Source of the DNA: Gymnopus androsaceus JB14
Lineage: Eukaryota; Basidiomycota; Agaricomycetes; Agaricales; Omphalotaceae
Assembly (NCBI GenBank): GCA_009733575.1
Contig: ML769408.1
Location: 186,001 to 250,000 of the forward strand
DNA length: 64,000 nucleotides
Direction: 5' to 3'
The position numbers and the translations under genes are program-made. Positions 12,801-25,155 of this stretch are shown here, piece after piece. Positions within the stretch are counted from its first letter, which is position 1, and each line of letters opens with the position of its first letter. The notes under the pieces were generated by a model. That model was not told where the DNA came from, did no database searches, and saw nothing but the letters and a program-made list of their open reading frames with translations.

Positions 12801-13469
12801 GTCGGAGAGAGGTTCGGGTGGAGGATTAGCAGGCAGTTCGAAATAGGAGGGCTCAGCTGCCTTCACGGGCGCATTCGGAGCATCTTCTGATGCGGTATCC
12901 GAAGCAGGAGCTGGCGGTTCTCCAGAAGCGTTTGTTGTAAGCGCCGCAGGATTAGACTGGAGCGATTCGTTGCTGCGAGCACCTCGCAAAGACATCTCCT
13001 CCGGTTCTTCTGTGAAAGTATTCGGACCATTGGCCGAGCCAATGATAGCCGGTTGAGTCTTCTCCGATTCCCTTGTTTCCACAGGAGTTTCCGGCTCGGT
13101 GGAAGCTGTGACCACTTGTGCAAGAGGAGTAGGCCTCAATGGCTCTCGCAGTTCCTCGCGGATATCCTCTGCAGTTGCGGCAGCTTCTCGAGATGGCGAC
13201 TCTGCGATGGGACTAGGCTTTACCGCTGAAGGAGTGGGGACGATCGGAACAGAAGTGTCAATGCTGGGCCGACTAACGGAGCTCGTGTCGGAAGCTGAGG
13301 TAGCAACTGAAGAGGAGCGAGCACGACTAGTGGGAATTTGGGATGGTTTAGGTGAAGCTACTCCAGGAGTAGTTGGACGGCTACCACCAAGCGAAAGGAC
13401 AGACGATGTTCTACGCATTGCCGTTCCCATTCGCGAACGAATTGACTTCGGCGGAGTGTTGGTAGACAT
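9844..13469 (-). CDS. Disordered, WW-like, C-terminally membrane-anchored protein (conserved in basidiomycetes, unknown function)
   Basis: One multi-exon gene of about 1000 aa. The first exon (13469 to about 12229) encodes roughly 415 residues of Ser/Pro/Thr-rich disorder starting MSTNTPPKSIRSRMG. A 50-nt intron (donor GTATTC, acceptor CAGTCAG) leads into DNKDALGRETCQQQ and DPFADPVPS. Mid-protein, GWIEYALPDTTVYYSHP looks like a WW-type motif, followed by RVITDVDLR, ELWLRQ and RYWVDHRKR. Then come RYWAFMEDHPAHVSLP and DVLTWSW. The C-terminal third has four to five hydrophobic helices (VAVIFLGVPYLFLP, LIVAALLATFSMVSTLVAFF, LALLVYSIISFVVGIVLYSF) and ends FEEYTRWTVVGVLGGLTG...LLLLRR. From memory this architecture recurs in Agaricomycete hypothetical proteins. 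No enzymatic motif is visible. The exon order is firm, and some internal borders are not resolved. Confidence 0.75.
12490..12660 (-). repeat. In-frame ~84 bp tandem duplication in the long disordered exon
   Basis: Two successive units encode IPTPTPVPDIQEDKPTSEP-IAILKETEQ and then IPTPAPAPDIQGQ-PSSEP-ISIPKETKR. Each unit is about 28 codons, so the copy number can change without breaking the frame. Confidence 0.75.
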
Positions 13470-14253
13470 TTTCGGACCACGAATAGAGAGCCAAACGGTG
13501 TCAAGTTGGAGATATTAGCAAGCTTCCAAAGAGATGAAGCAAGATGAAGTAGGAGATGCTGGTGGATGAAGTTTTAGCGCAGCAATTGCTTATCAACTGA
13601 AAAAAACGAGGTCCTGGAGCTAGCTGGAGGCCATCTGCAACATGTAATGCAGCGAGGTCTAGGTTGTCCACGTTCATATAAGGGTTTACAAATGTGTAAC
13701 CTTGATGCAACACTTAATTTAACGATATCCCAGTAGAAGTCATGCAGTCGAATGTACACCGTGGGCCATTGAAATTGCACTGGATTATCGGCTGGCTTGA
13801 CTAGTGAAACATGGTCCATCTAATCAATAAACACGCCAGTCAGCCAGCTTGCTGAAAATAAAATAGAAAGCACCTCCCACGTCAGAGGCCTCGTTGGAAC
13901 GACGTGTGTTTTCCTTCTGTATACAGCGTGGCATGAATTCGAAAGTTAAAGGTTGCGAAGGCGAATCTGAGAATCACCACAGGTAAGCCTCATGATATAC
14001 AGTATAAGTAGAGTCACTTTCGCAGACGCTCCAGAGAATGGAACAAGCGTCTCTTTAAGCGCCGTTGGCCTTGGATGATGTGCGTATATACATATTCGAT
14101 TAAAACCATAGGTAGCAAGCAATTAAATTACAGGCTGTATTAGTCGTTCACATTAGCGTTGGTTGAGCTACGATTGTGTGAGGAGAAGTACCTTGAAGTT
14201 GTATGAATTAAATAGATCATGCTGCAATAGCCCATCCATATTATAACTAGTTG
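13470..14253. other. Intergenic region
   Basis: This is the upstream region of the disordered membrane protein and the 3' flank of the hydrolase gene. Small minus-strand frames at 13501-13819 show no family signal. No repeat or RNA gene was seen. Confidence 0.5.
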
Positions 14254-15639
14254 TCATAGATCCAATTTCTTTAGGAAGGTATCAATCGTTGACCAGTATC
14301 CTGACCGTGTCCATGTATCCGCTTGTTGACATTAAGCAAAAAGTGTAGAACGGAGAAGCACTAGACATACCATGAGTGCCTTCAGGTATACTCTTAAACA
14401 TATCGTTACCGCGATCTAAAGTCTCTGAAACTTCTCCTTCCAGTCTAGACCGCCTCTTCTTATCTTTCTTCAAATCCGTCCCCTCCCCGCGCGACGCAGC
14501 GAGCTTCCAAAGCTGTAACATATGCAATTCTGGAACCACTTCGTCCTTCTTTCCAGAAAACATCAATATCGGGATGCTTTTAGGTATCCTTAATATTCTT
14601 CTATAAGATTCCCATCTCTGATGGATCACAAATGTGAAATGTCGAATGCCTGGAATGGCTTTTGCGACCTCAGGAATTGACAAAAAGGTGTTTTCGATTA
14701 TTAGTCCTGAAATCTATAGACACAGATTGTTAGTAGAGACTACTTATTCGTTAAAAGAGATTATGAACCTTTTCGGGATTTCGACCTGCCAAATCTATGG
14801 CTACAGCGCCACCGAGAGAATGTCCATGTATAATCTAGTCGGTCTAAATAAGACGTTTGGAGATAGATGGACGAATGCGCGCACAATATGTAACCTGGAG
14901 AGTTCCGGGTGGGATATAACATATTCTAGAGCTGCTTGAGCGTCTCTGCGAAGTCCTGAATAAAGATTGTGAGTTGAAACCTCGAAAACGGGGCTGGTAC
15001 GCACCTTTTTCAGATGGAACCCCGGATGAACGACCGTATCTGTTATGAGAGGTAAGGGAAAAAGATGACGGAGACTTAAAAGGACTAACCCTCGATATTC
15101 CACCAGCAAAACGTCACAACCGAGACGAAGAAATTGTTGTCCACTATATCCATGATGCCAGGCATGATAACCGTTTCCATGAAACATGATGACGAGGGCG
15201 CGAGGAGTCACTGAAGGCGAGGAGGTACGAAAGGATAGCTGCAAAGCGCGCAGAGAGTGAGAACTGGGTAGACGAAGCGAGTAGGTCATCTCACCCGCGA
15301 ATGTGATGAGTTTGGAGTTTCAGTGCGGTTCCTGCGCTGTGAGGCGCGTAAAAGGTAGCATTCGAGGGAGATCTTGTCGGAAGTAGTGATCGTCACGTCT
15401 TCAAATTCAACATTTCTTGGAAAAGAATAGTTGGATACTAATATCATCTCAGCTTTGCGGAAGACTCGGGCCACTACTGAACATACTTCGCTCCTCTTCG
15501 GACTCGAAAGCAGATGGGTATACGCAAAGGATTTGGGGACCGTGTCGAATTACCTATTTTCTTTCATTGTCAGGTACGCGTGGTAGAATAAAGAAAGAGA
15601 TGTATCCACCTTTCCCAATGCCTTAAATACACCAGGCAT
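14254..15639 (-). CDS. Alpha/beta hydrolase, BEM46/ABHD13-like
   Basis: A serine hydrolase of the BEM46/ABHD13 group. The substrate is unknown, and the family is usually membrane- or ER-associated. Exon 1 (from 15639, MPGVFKALGKV) joins exon 2 through a 51-nt intron (GTAATT...TTCGAG). Further exons carry FEDVTITTSDKISLECYLL, oxyanion-region MFHGNGYHAW, YRGYGRSSGVPSEKG, nucleophile elbow IIHGHSLGGAVAIDLAG, catalytic Asp in FSGKKDEVVP and catalytic His in EGTHADTW. It ends in TFLKKLDL. The triad is complete. About seven exons, roughly 330 aa. An insert rich in Lys/Arg (DLKKDKKRRSR) lies between the Asp and His strands. The N-terminal exon is the least certain part. Confidence 0.85.
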
Positions 15640-16274
15640 TCGGGAAACTGGGGATATAGTGTGGTAGAAAAGCGGCGGCTCTAGATCGTGAACGTCGTGA
15701 ACAGTCGTTGGAGAGAAACAAAAGAGAAGCCCGTCACAAGGGTACAATGGCAGTCGTGTCGAAACCGCCAGTTTCGAAAGGCGCCACTGCAGGGAAGCAG
15801 CTCAAGCGCCGCGGACCGAAATCCGCATGTATCGGATTGATTGACCACCAGACTACGAAACATATAATAAATTAAATAATACATGCACATTGTACTACGA
15901 CGGTCGTGATTTTCAGAAACAGCGTCAATATAGGCAAAATTCACAAAAATCTCTTTCGTGAGCGCTGCATCGACGGAAGGAAAGGTGGGGTCCATTCAGT
16001 ACTTATTGCCAGTGACAAGATATATTCGAGGCTTTTCGACGAGCCCTTTGACATACCGCTACTACTGTAGCATGACTACCAATTTCCAAGAACCCGAAAG
16101 AGTTTCATGTATAATTGTAACTTCTGCCAAGCGGATTCCGTTAGAATGAGCGTTTCAGTCGAGCAACTAAAGACACCTACTTGAGTACCAGTGTGTCTCC
16201 CCCTAGACATCAACACGACAGCAATTCGGTGAGACGTGACATTAGTGCCCTTCTTCCTCATCCACCCTTCGAGC
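15640..16274. other. Intergenic region
   Basis: Only short frames without homology features were found. This is the 3' flank of SEN2 and the promoter side of the hydrolase gene. Confidence 0.5.
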
Positions 16275-17737
16275 TCAATCCCTCATCCTCGCAGGAATAA
16301 ACCTCCTCACCACAACCTCCCTTACCGAATAATGTGCGAGACAGGCTGGGGAGTTGAGGAGGATTTCTGGTTCCTCCCTGTACACCTTTGAATCTGAAAT
16401 CAAATCGTCAACGTCAACGTCTGACGCGGATGCTGGACAGGAAGAGGATAATCGCGTCAATCGCGCTCGAGAAGGGATGGTCACGTATGCTAGGATAAGG
16501 GTCTAGGTGAAGCAAGCAGAGGAAGAGAAGTTAGTAAGAGAAGGAATGAAGGCAGGAAGGAACGCACCTTCATAACCTGTGAATTCGCTCGATTAATGGT
16601 ACTAAGCCATGACCAACTGAAAGTCGATTCGGAATCCGATTGGGGTTGGTCTCGCGGGTCTTCGTATACGGGACATACGACGATTGCGAATCTACATTCG
16701 GGAGAGGAAGGTTAAGAAAAGGCAAATGTGAATGGAAACTTGAAAATGAGACACGTACTCTGCATGTGTAAACACTGGACCCCGTTTATACAACAAATAA
16801 TCGACACAAAATTTGAGGCCTGTTTTGACCACCCAGCCAAGGGAGCGATAGTGGTGATAGACGACGTAGTGCAGGAGGAATGGATTGTCGAAACGGAGAG
16901 GGGGCGCGACAGATGATATTGGCGGCGCGAGATGAACATGCTGAAACGTATCCCATATCTCTGCTAAAGACATTGGTTCATCGGTATCAGAATCCAATAT
17001 AGTCAGACAATCAAAATTCCAAGCAAGGAAGAAGGCCTCTGCAAGGGTTAGTTGGAGATGTTCCATGTCTTCCATGTCTTGTTCGATTTCATCCGTTTCG
17101 ACTTCGTTCGACTGCTCTGCCTCCGTTTCGACAGGCTTGGGCTTCCAAGTAGCACCTGAAGGAATGGCAGGCCCCGACAAAGCAGGGACAATAACCCTAC
17201 CCTCAGTCTCGAATATTGTTTCAGCCTCTGCAGCAACAGCAGCTATTGCAGCTGCTCGATCCAATTTGAACTGAATACGGTCTGCACGTCGTTTTTCGCG
17301 GAGTTCTTCCGAGGTTAGGTCTGAGAGAGAGAGATGAGATGAGCAAAGATTAGTAGACAATTCAACTTACTACTACCCCCAGTATTGACCTTGCCTCTCT
17401 CCTCTCTATCTTTCATCCTTCTCACAAACCAACTAGGCTCACTCCTCGACAAATTTCCTTTTCCGAAAAATCCTCTCCTCCATAATATAACTGAATCTTT
17501 CCTGGTGACGATCCAAACAGAGCGTGTATGGCGATCGTAGTATCCCTCACAGTGAGGATTCAACAGGGAACGATGGGATGGAAGGGAGAGGCCTGATAAG
17601 CCAAGTAGATTTAGCAAGGAGGATGGAGCAGAATCAGAAAAAATAACAGGAAGCGGATGAGCGTAAATTCGCGCATTTTCATTTCGACGACCGCCGCCTT
17701 TGCCTTTGAATCCTCCTCGATTATTGTTGCGAGACAT
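16275..17737 (-). CDS. SEN2: tRNA-splicing endonuclease catalytic subunit Sen2
   Basis: Cleaves the 5' exon-intron junction of intron-containing pre-tRNAs within the nuclear/mitochondrial-surface SEN complex. Four exons. The N-terminal region has the Sen2 signatures YYDRHTRSVWIVT and RRGFFGKGNLSRSEPSW. The C-terminal nuclease domain reads LHYVVYHHYRSLGWVVK, VDYLLYKRGPVFTHAEF and TLILAYVTIPSR. The expected catalytic Tyr (YLLYKRG), His (FTHAE) and Lys (VMK|TLIL) are all present, and introns fall beside the His and the Lys. An acidic linker (VETDEIEQDMEDME) lies between the domains. The start MSRNNNRGGFKG is the first ATG of the frame. The family is single-copy and essential, so identification is strong. 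Confidence 0.92.
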
Positions 17738-18026
17738 GATGGTTGGGAAAGAGTGACTCGAAATTGAGTCGTTGAGCGCTCACGTAGGTACACTAGTAGT
17801 ACAACTACAATGATTGTTCAATGAGTAAGTATAAGGCCGTATTTTTATACAAATACACGAATACTACGGTCCTAATTTTGAGAACGTACAATCACATAGA
17901 GAGGGCAGAGAAAATGGAGAAGAAAAAAACTGCGCCAGCTTAAAGTTAAGTTACTTGTCATTTCAAAAAGACCGAAACCTTTGACGAAGCATACGCGCAT
18001 ACGATATCAAGTGCATATTCATTCGT

Positions 18027-21014
18027 TCAAAACGCCCAACCATTCCCTCCATGCTCCAAGTGCGCGCCCAAATCATCCTGCAGGAGGGTAGTAATGTCGG
18101 CTTGGAAGTTGTTCCAATCCATAGGCACCGAATTTTCGTTGGTAGGAGTTGCACTAGAGTTAGACGGAAGAAAGGTTGGAGGAAGAATGGCAAGTTGCTG
18201 TTGGCCATGAGGATGACCAGCGTGGTGTCCATTCGGTGAAGAGGAGGTTGGAGAAGAGTTGGGCCCCATTTTCTGATCCATACTTGCCGCCGCCGCCAGG
18301 GAGTACAACATATGCGTGTCGTGCGTCTGAGGATTGGGGGATGAAGTCGATGCAGAGCGGTTCCGGGTCGGAGGTGGTAATTTATGGTTCAGTAGACCAT
18401 TGAGGTTGGGAGGAAGTGCGATAGGGGAATGCTGTCCAGGGCATCAGAAAGGATCTTAAAAAAACAGCCAAAGCAACTTACCTCCTGCTGCTTGACATGC
18501 CCGTCCTCCTCTATACTGTGACGATACATACCTTCGCTCCGATCCACGTTAAGATCTTCCTCTGCCCTGACCCCGAGTCCCTCAACACCTCGATCACGAT
18601 GACCGTTCTGTGATAGTGGCCCCGATTCTGCAGCGGTCCTGCTGAGTGCCGAATGCCATCTGTTACCCATATTCGGCCATACAACAGCGATATCTGCAAT
18701 CATGATTAGAGCGTTTTGGATTGCGGGCTCGGTATAAGGATATAGTGAGGGGCAGAGCCATTTCCATTTCCGGAGGTAAGTCAACACAGAACCAGCCATG
18801 AATAACGAAAACCCCTAGTACACCATCAGTCACCATCGACATGATAAAACCAAAGACCGAGCTTACCATCATTGGCGTGCAACCTTTTTCGAAAGATCTA
18901 GTAGGGATCCAGCTTTTGACAAGTTCAATGGCTTTCAGTGCGTGGGCAAACATGTCATGGACCATAGTCTCCCAGAAACGGGATGGGGGAGGTAGAGACT
19001 GCCCCTCTGGAGCATTCCGAACGGTTGATGACTGGCCATTCTGAACGTCGTGAGCTAACATAGATAGATAAGATCGTCGCATAACGATGTGCGCCAGATG
19101 TGATGTGAGCCAAATCGACCTAAAAGCCTGTAGATGGGCAGAAATCAGTACGAGTTATAACTATTGTCGATAAACCTACCATATCCAAATTTTTCGATTG
19201 ATAGGCTAGAAGATAGAAATGCAGTTAGGCTATTATACTCAAAGCAATCCGAAGACCCATACCTAGAAGGTTGCTCATGTTCCAAGTTTGGCGAGGACCA
19301 AGGGTGGATTCCCATACTTCAAGTTCCTTGACCATTCTATAGTCGCTATCTGGATGCCAAGGAGCCAGACTGGCGGAGGGATGCGCAGGAGCACCGGTAC
19401 CATGAGGCTGTGACCTTACGAGCGCACTTCTAGCTACTCGAGCCCAGATATCCGCAATCGTAATGAGATTACCGTACAAGGAGCGGCCAGCATCGTTTGA
19501 ACTCCCGTCACCGCCATCAGATTCTTGGGGTTGCAATTGAGGGTCAATTTGGGGAGCGGTAAAGGGAATTTCGTGTAACGAGCGAGTTCGACCTTTGGCT
19601 TGGGTGCCGGGCAGAGCGGTAGTAGGCCCTTGATAGCCAAAAGAAAAGTGATCCTCATCGAGAGGTAGAGGTATAGTTACTTGGTCCAGGTCAAAAGAGA
19701 TTGGCCGACCACAGCCGGAGCTTAGGAGATTATCACTCACTGTAAAAGGTTGAGAGACCATTTTTGCATACTATCAAAAAGACTTACTGAAGATAACCCA
19801 CCACGTCCTTCGACTGACTTCGGCACCGATGACTGCTTCCACAGGAGCGTCAGGAGTCAGATTGTAAGAGGATTCTTGGGAGAGTTTCAGAATAGAAGCC
19901 ATTCTGGCGGCAACCCCGAGGAAAATCTGGCGAAACATTAGTAAATGCATATTCATGGTTATGAGACACACACCCAAGAGCGATCCCGATAGCCACTACC
20001 CCAGCTCCAGATGCTGCACAAGAAGAATGCTTGAGCTCTCTCGAGCGTGGCGACTCCAACAAGCTCTTCGCCAGCGAGTTTTTGTGCTTGTCGAGCAAAG
20101 ACATCAGCGGCATTTGCTCCGCCTCCATATCGCTCGATTAACCGAGGTGAAAATCTGGCAGAAATGGAAAGCATAGATAGAAGGAGAAACGTGCTGATAG
20201 ACTGAGGAGCAGTTATCAATGTGTGCATGAATGTGGGCTTGTGAAGGAAACCGAGCTGGAAATAGGTGCTGAAGAACCATTCACACTAGCTTGGAGAGTC
20301 AGGAGATGACTTGTCTTGAATAAACTCGAGGAGACATACAGCATCAACAAGTTCATCTTGAGGAGGTAGACTGTAATTGGAGTGTTAAATTTATCTCAAG
20401 ATAAACGCAGAAAACGCACAGTTCCTCGTGTGTAATAGGTGACATTGGTTGGCCAGAGGAACCCACTGCGGCAGGGACGGTTTGACGGCAGCAAGTGCAT
20501 ATTCCATTCACTACAGCGTGCGTTGGAGGAAAGGCTATGAAACTGGAAGAGATTGAGAACCTTGATTGATTAGAAAGAGGGAAAAACGTACCTGTCAATT
20601 ACACTATAGATATATAGATGAAAGTAACGGACGCTGAACGCTGGGATAGTATTCATCAATTAAAAAAGTTCACAGGGAAAGGAAAAACATACTGATCAGG
20701 AGAAACATCTCGGCGCTGTCTTTTACGACGCTGAGCTGGGCGAGGCTTGGAGAGGAGAATTCAGTCAACAAATTCAAGAAAATCGACGTACTGTTACTTA
20801 CTGCTCTGTCGATAGCACTCATACCTCTGGGTAAAAACTCGCACTCGTTTGGAACCCCTGCGTCTATGCATCCCCGACATAGACCTCCATCGCTCTCTTC
20901 CTTTACGCACTTGGCTCGAAGTCTTCGGCATCGCCTGCAAGCAACACTCGACCGTTTCTGCTTTGGAGGTTGCTGCAAAAGTTGATCCGGCAGGACTGCT
21001 TGCACCTCCGCCAT
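18027..21014 (-). CDS. Zn(II)2Cys6 fungal transcription factor
   Basis: A DNA-binding regulator. The start at 21014 (MAEVQAVLPDQ) precedes a binuclear zinc cluster: KQKRSSVACRRCRRLRAKC, then CRGC and CEFLPRG, giving six cysteines. Later exons form a fungal_trans-type regulatory domain: FLHKPTFMHTL, LLLSMLSISARFSPR, QAFFLCSIWSWGSGYRDRSW, ALGVAARMASILKL, VSRRTWWVIF and SSGCGRPISFDL. The C-terminus is Pro/Ser/Gln-rich (GHHAGHPHGQQQLAILPP) and ends in a short acidic tail with DLGAHLEHGGNGWAF, a plausible activation region. Roughly 10 exons and 800 aa. It lies 138 bp downstream of the GH5 gene on the same strand, but a regulatory link is only a guess. The target pathway is unknown. Confidence 0.85.
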
Positions 21015-21151
21015 TGCAGGATGAGAGTAAGGCAGGCTGTCTAAGCCGGTGGCAAGATTGACGCACGGCAAGCGATGGGAATATAATTCCTTTTATGGAC
21101 AGGCTGCTTGCACTGCCACTCAATTCTATGGTACTCTAGAGTTCTAAGCTT

Positions 21152-24043
21152 TTATAAGAAATATTCTACCCTCCGCACAAACTCTTCTCCGTACCCCGAT
21201 ATCCCTAATAGCAACGCAAACAGCAGCACCAGCACTACACTTAGACCAATCCCATAATCACTCCAAAAGTCGTTGACCTCAAACAACGGCTCTCTTGATC
21301 TATATCCCTCCGGCGAAACCAGACTCACCTGAACTTCATGCACCTTCCCAGGTTGTGTGTTCCTTGCAACAATGAATAACGTTTGCCGTGCTTCATCATA
21401 GGCATATGAATCATCATTATCCAGACCAGATACAACGACGTTCCTTCCATGTGCGATCATAAAAGGCAAGAAGATTTCTGTTTCCAGAGCCTTTATTTGT
21501 GGATGGGCTCGTGTAGGTTTCTCCACAGTCGCCGCACCCTCGGTTGATTCAGTGTCTGGATTGCGCCATTTGAACACGAACGACCCGGTAGTAACTTCAT
21601 ACTCAAACTTCAGCGGTATACCCGCTGTTTTCGCGGGGTAAGGGCGCACAATCGCAGGAAGAATCCTACCACCGTTGTCCAAGGATGATGCAGACTGTTC
21701 GTAGTACAATAAGGACGGGGGAAGAGCCCGACTTCGACTGAACCAAGAAAAGTTTTCTCCGTTCCATTCGTCGCCTGCTAGATCGGTGTTATATGGATTA
21801 TAGTTCCATAAGCTAAGAAAATATGGATTAGGAACCTCGAGTAAAATCTTTCAAATTATAAACTCACGTAAACCCTACCATCGCTCTCTCCAACCCTACA
21901 ATCATTGCATCCATCATTTTTGCTTGCCATGTAAAATCATCTGTTTTGAACGCTTCTCCTTTGCTGTGAAGTAATAATTAATGAAACAACTATTTAAACT
22001 AGAGAAAAATCGAACATACTTTATATCCATGGGTACACCACATTCTCCGATAATCACAGGCTTTTCTCCAAGTACCTGGTAGGCTCCTTCAACGATGTTG
22101 CGTATCTGTAGCGCAAAGTTGTCTCGGGCACCCTTTTGACCCCAGTAGAAAGCTTTAAGAGGAAACATGCCCTGGAGTAAGGTGTAGGTGCGCTGACAGG
22201 AAGTTAGGAAGTTTAGAACACACCCTTGAAAGTCCCTGAACGTTGACCGTGAAATTACCAAAGGCTTTGGTGAAGAGCGCGTTGAGGTCATACCTAATTC
22301 ATATCACAAAGTTTGAATGCAGCTCGCAATAAACGGTCCAAACATACCAATGGGGTGCATAGACTATGTTCGGCGGTTGATGGTCCTTGGTAAAGGATGA
22401 CGGGCAAAACTAGAAAAGAGAACTGATTGAGTTGCGCAGTCGAGCACTTCATGATACAATGGCAGACCTCGTTAGGAATCATTTCAACGAAAACAATCTT
22501 CTCGGGGGACGAAGCACTCCTTACACGCTCTGCCCACTTGTTTAAGAACGGATAATAAAAGTCCGTATACCAATCAATCTGCATGCAGTCAAGATTTATT
22601 CAGAGATAAAGGTCAGAAGAAAAGCGCACCTTCTTCCCACTCATAGGATGTTTTCCGAAATAGCTTTCTCTCAGCACAATTGCTTCGTTCTTATTCTTGT
22701 CCCATCCCCACACACCATGCATTTCCCATAAACATTGTCCCTTGGTTGGACCGTGTTCCTTCCAGACGTTACGCTTATTAAGATTGAGCACTACACGCCC
22801 CGTTTTGCGAGTTGGCTTGGGGAAGGATCGCGTCCACACTGCGACTTCAGTAGGATGGCCAGCTCCCAGTTGAAAAGACTCGAAGGCAGTCGCTGAAGAT
22901 GGATGAGCTCTGTATTCATAATAAAAAGACAAACTAGCTGGACTCACGGACAGCGGAGAGATGAAGATCGGTGTAGTAGTCAAATTGATGCAGGGAAGGC
23001 ACTTCCACGTATCCGCGATGTGGTTCGTTCATCATCTAACAAAGAGATTAGGTGAAGCGCGCGTCAAAATAACAAAATACCTACCTCGAATCCAATTACA
23101 CCTTCCAAATGGCCAACAGCCTTGACCAGCATTTCAGACATATCAAGATATGCGTTTTGCAGGAATTGTTGAACGGGAATACTTTCTCCCTTCTTGTCTT
23201 TGAGCAATAGCTTGGGTGCGAACGTATCACCAGCCCAGAAGCATGTCCTAACGCCGAAGTTCACGACTCGAATGAATTATGCCAGCGGTTGTCACACTCA
23301 CGCCATGGTTGCAGCAGCCATCTTCTGATACCCACAGGGCCAAATCCCTCTTTCCTCTTCGACGTACCCTCCTCCTTTAACACCCTTCAGCCAAGCTGCT
23401 CCTGTAGATTCCAGCTCATGCAAGTCGAGCCCAACAAGCTCCAAGGTCCAAGCCGGCGCACCAGAACCGCCGGAATAACGAGACCACACGTCCTGATGAA
23501 GAGAGACGAATGCGATCATTCCATATTGAGGAAGCAAAGTTAGAAGATTCCGGATGTAATCGAGATATTCGGTGTCGTATATACCTCTGGAATACCGGAA
23601 GTTAGTTACGCGTGTGCTAACATGGTGGAATGAACCCACGGGCCAGCATGTTCTATAGCTTCCCATGTAACAAGAAAACGAACTATACAGCTCAAAATTC
23701 AGATCGAGCATATTTTTTCAAGGAATAAAGGGATTGAATGCACACCAAAAGTTAATCCCCATCTTCGAAGTCTAGCAAAATGCTCCGGAGCCTCTTCAAG
23801 TGGAAACGGGCGGCCTACAAATGTGACTGTCTCCGCTTCAGAAGGAAACCCGTCGTGTTTGGATGGTGATTTACAGGACCCTGAAAGGTTGACGCCTCGG
23901 AGGTTGCATACGCGGCCAAAATGATCTGTGAAATGTCTACCAGAAATCTGCAAGTTTCCTCCGACCGCATTACGCGACCAGTCATGACCATAAGTGCTGG
24001 AGGCTCCAGGATGATAGGAGGACGAAAGAGAAGGATGTTCCAT
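21152..24043 (-). CDS. GH5 subfamily 12 beta-glucosidase-like enzyme (EGCrP / steryl-glucosidase type), C-terminal anchor
   Basis: Likely hydrolyses beta-glucosyl lipids such as glucosylceramide or ergosteryl glucoside, as described for the Cryptococcus EGCrP1/EGCrP2 (GH5_12) enzymes. The start at 24043 gives MEHPSLSSSYH. Then HFTDHFGRVCNLRGVNLSG, FVSLHQDVWSRYSGGSGAP, CFWAGDTFAPK, acid/base motif MMNEPHRGYVEVP, WLWEMHGVWGWD-type region (CLWEMHGVWGW), NIVYAPHWYDLN and nucleophile motif VIIGECGVPMDI. GFTLWNYNPYNTD and GDEWNGENFSWFSR follow. A beta-rich C-terminal domain precedes a hydrophobic segment (GIGLSVVLVLLFALLLGISG) near the end, suggesting a tail anchor. Both catalytic glutamates are present. 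The substrate cannot be decided from sequence alone. Confidence 0.88.
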
Positions 24044-24365
24044 TTCGAGTGGTGGTTGACAGTCGGTCTAAAATGCACTTAGCGCTCACTAAATTTAACG
24101 CTGATACGCGCGCGTGCCATTATACTACGCAGATTTTTTATCAGTCATTGGTTTTGAGACTTTGCGGAGTGATGCGCTCGCTACAGTAACAGAATTTTTG
24201 GCTGAAGTGAGAATTGTCTCATACTTTAAGGTCTGATGTCTTCAATCTCTCATTTGAGACTCATGCATTGTAAGAGTTGTAAAAGGGACACATAATTGCC
24301 TAAGTAATTACCGAATCAATGCCTCGTGCATCGGCCTCCTTCTCCTTCATTTTCACGCTGCAATT

Positions 24366-25155
24366 TTAAATGGAAGGAGTCCTGGCTTTCTCCTCCGTCA
24401 AGTCCTCTGTCTCACTCAAGTCTCGTTTACCATGGAAGGCCTCCAAGAGCCATCCGACCACGTATGCAGTGATTTCAAGTGAGAAAATCACCCAATAGAT
24501 GGTTACAACGGAGTTAGGAACTCTGTGTGAAGAATTATGAAATGTGCTTCCTCACCGAGAAAGGACGTACGTCGTTCCAGAGTCGGATACTTCGTTCCAC
24601 TCGGTAATCCCACTCTTTATCGCAGCGTACAATGCTCCTGCGACAACGATGCCGTACCATAAGTGAAGGTGCCTCAAGAGACTCTTTTTGGCTCTGATCG
24701 TCGGAAATGCGCCATAAGTGGTAGACTGCTTGGAGGACGTATAATGGGCAGCAATGCCAAAAATTGCCTCCATGAAAAGCAAGATAAAAATGGATAAACC
24801 CAAATCGTGGTGCGGGTCTTTCTTAAGACCTGTGAACTGGGTTCCATGGCCGCCGCTAGAGACAGCGACCGTGCTCAGTACGAAGAGAATAAAAACACAT
24901 CCGACGGTGAGAGATTGAAGGATAAGGTGGGCCTTGAACCACCATGCCCGCGAGCGAAAGTAGCGCGCTATGAGAAGGGCGGCTGGGGCTGTGATGAGAG
25001 CGGCGATGCATGCAAAGACCGCTATAAAAGTTGTTGGTGAGCAAATGGTCTTCTCGTACAGTTTTCCAATCACAAGTTGCGATGGTCTACATACCATGGG
25101 CGATGCAAATTTTGTCATGGAAATCGAAACCTTCACCTTTAGGGGTATGCGGCAT
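24366..25155 (-). CDS. Cytochrome b561-domain membrane protein (copy A)
   Basis: A predicted di-heme membrane electron carrier. Start MPHTPKGEGFDFH at 25155. Introns: about 70 nt after IAHA (GTATGT...TTATAG), and a 50-nt intron near the 3' end (GTACGT...CACAG). Five to six helices include VFACIAALITAPAALLIARY, SLTVGCVFILFVLSTVAV, FILLFMEAIFGIAAHY, LWYGIVVAGALYAAI and VVTIYWVIFSLEITAYVVGW. Conserved histidines sit in IAHAV, FKAHLI, DPHHDLG and RHLHLWYG, as expected for b561 heme ligands. No DOMON domain is attached. It is 3.2 kb from a second b561 gene with the same orientation, and both lie next to class II peroxidase sequence. Confidence 0.8.

Noticed and set aside
12519..12890. Plus-strand frame opposite the disordered protein
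   Set aside because: Shadow created by the codon bias of the long minus-strand exon.
18000..24100. Biosynthetic cluster around the Zn2Cys6 factor and GH5 enzyme
   Set aside because: No backbone synthase, P450 or transporter in the neighbourhood. Adjacency alone does not support a cluster.
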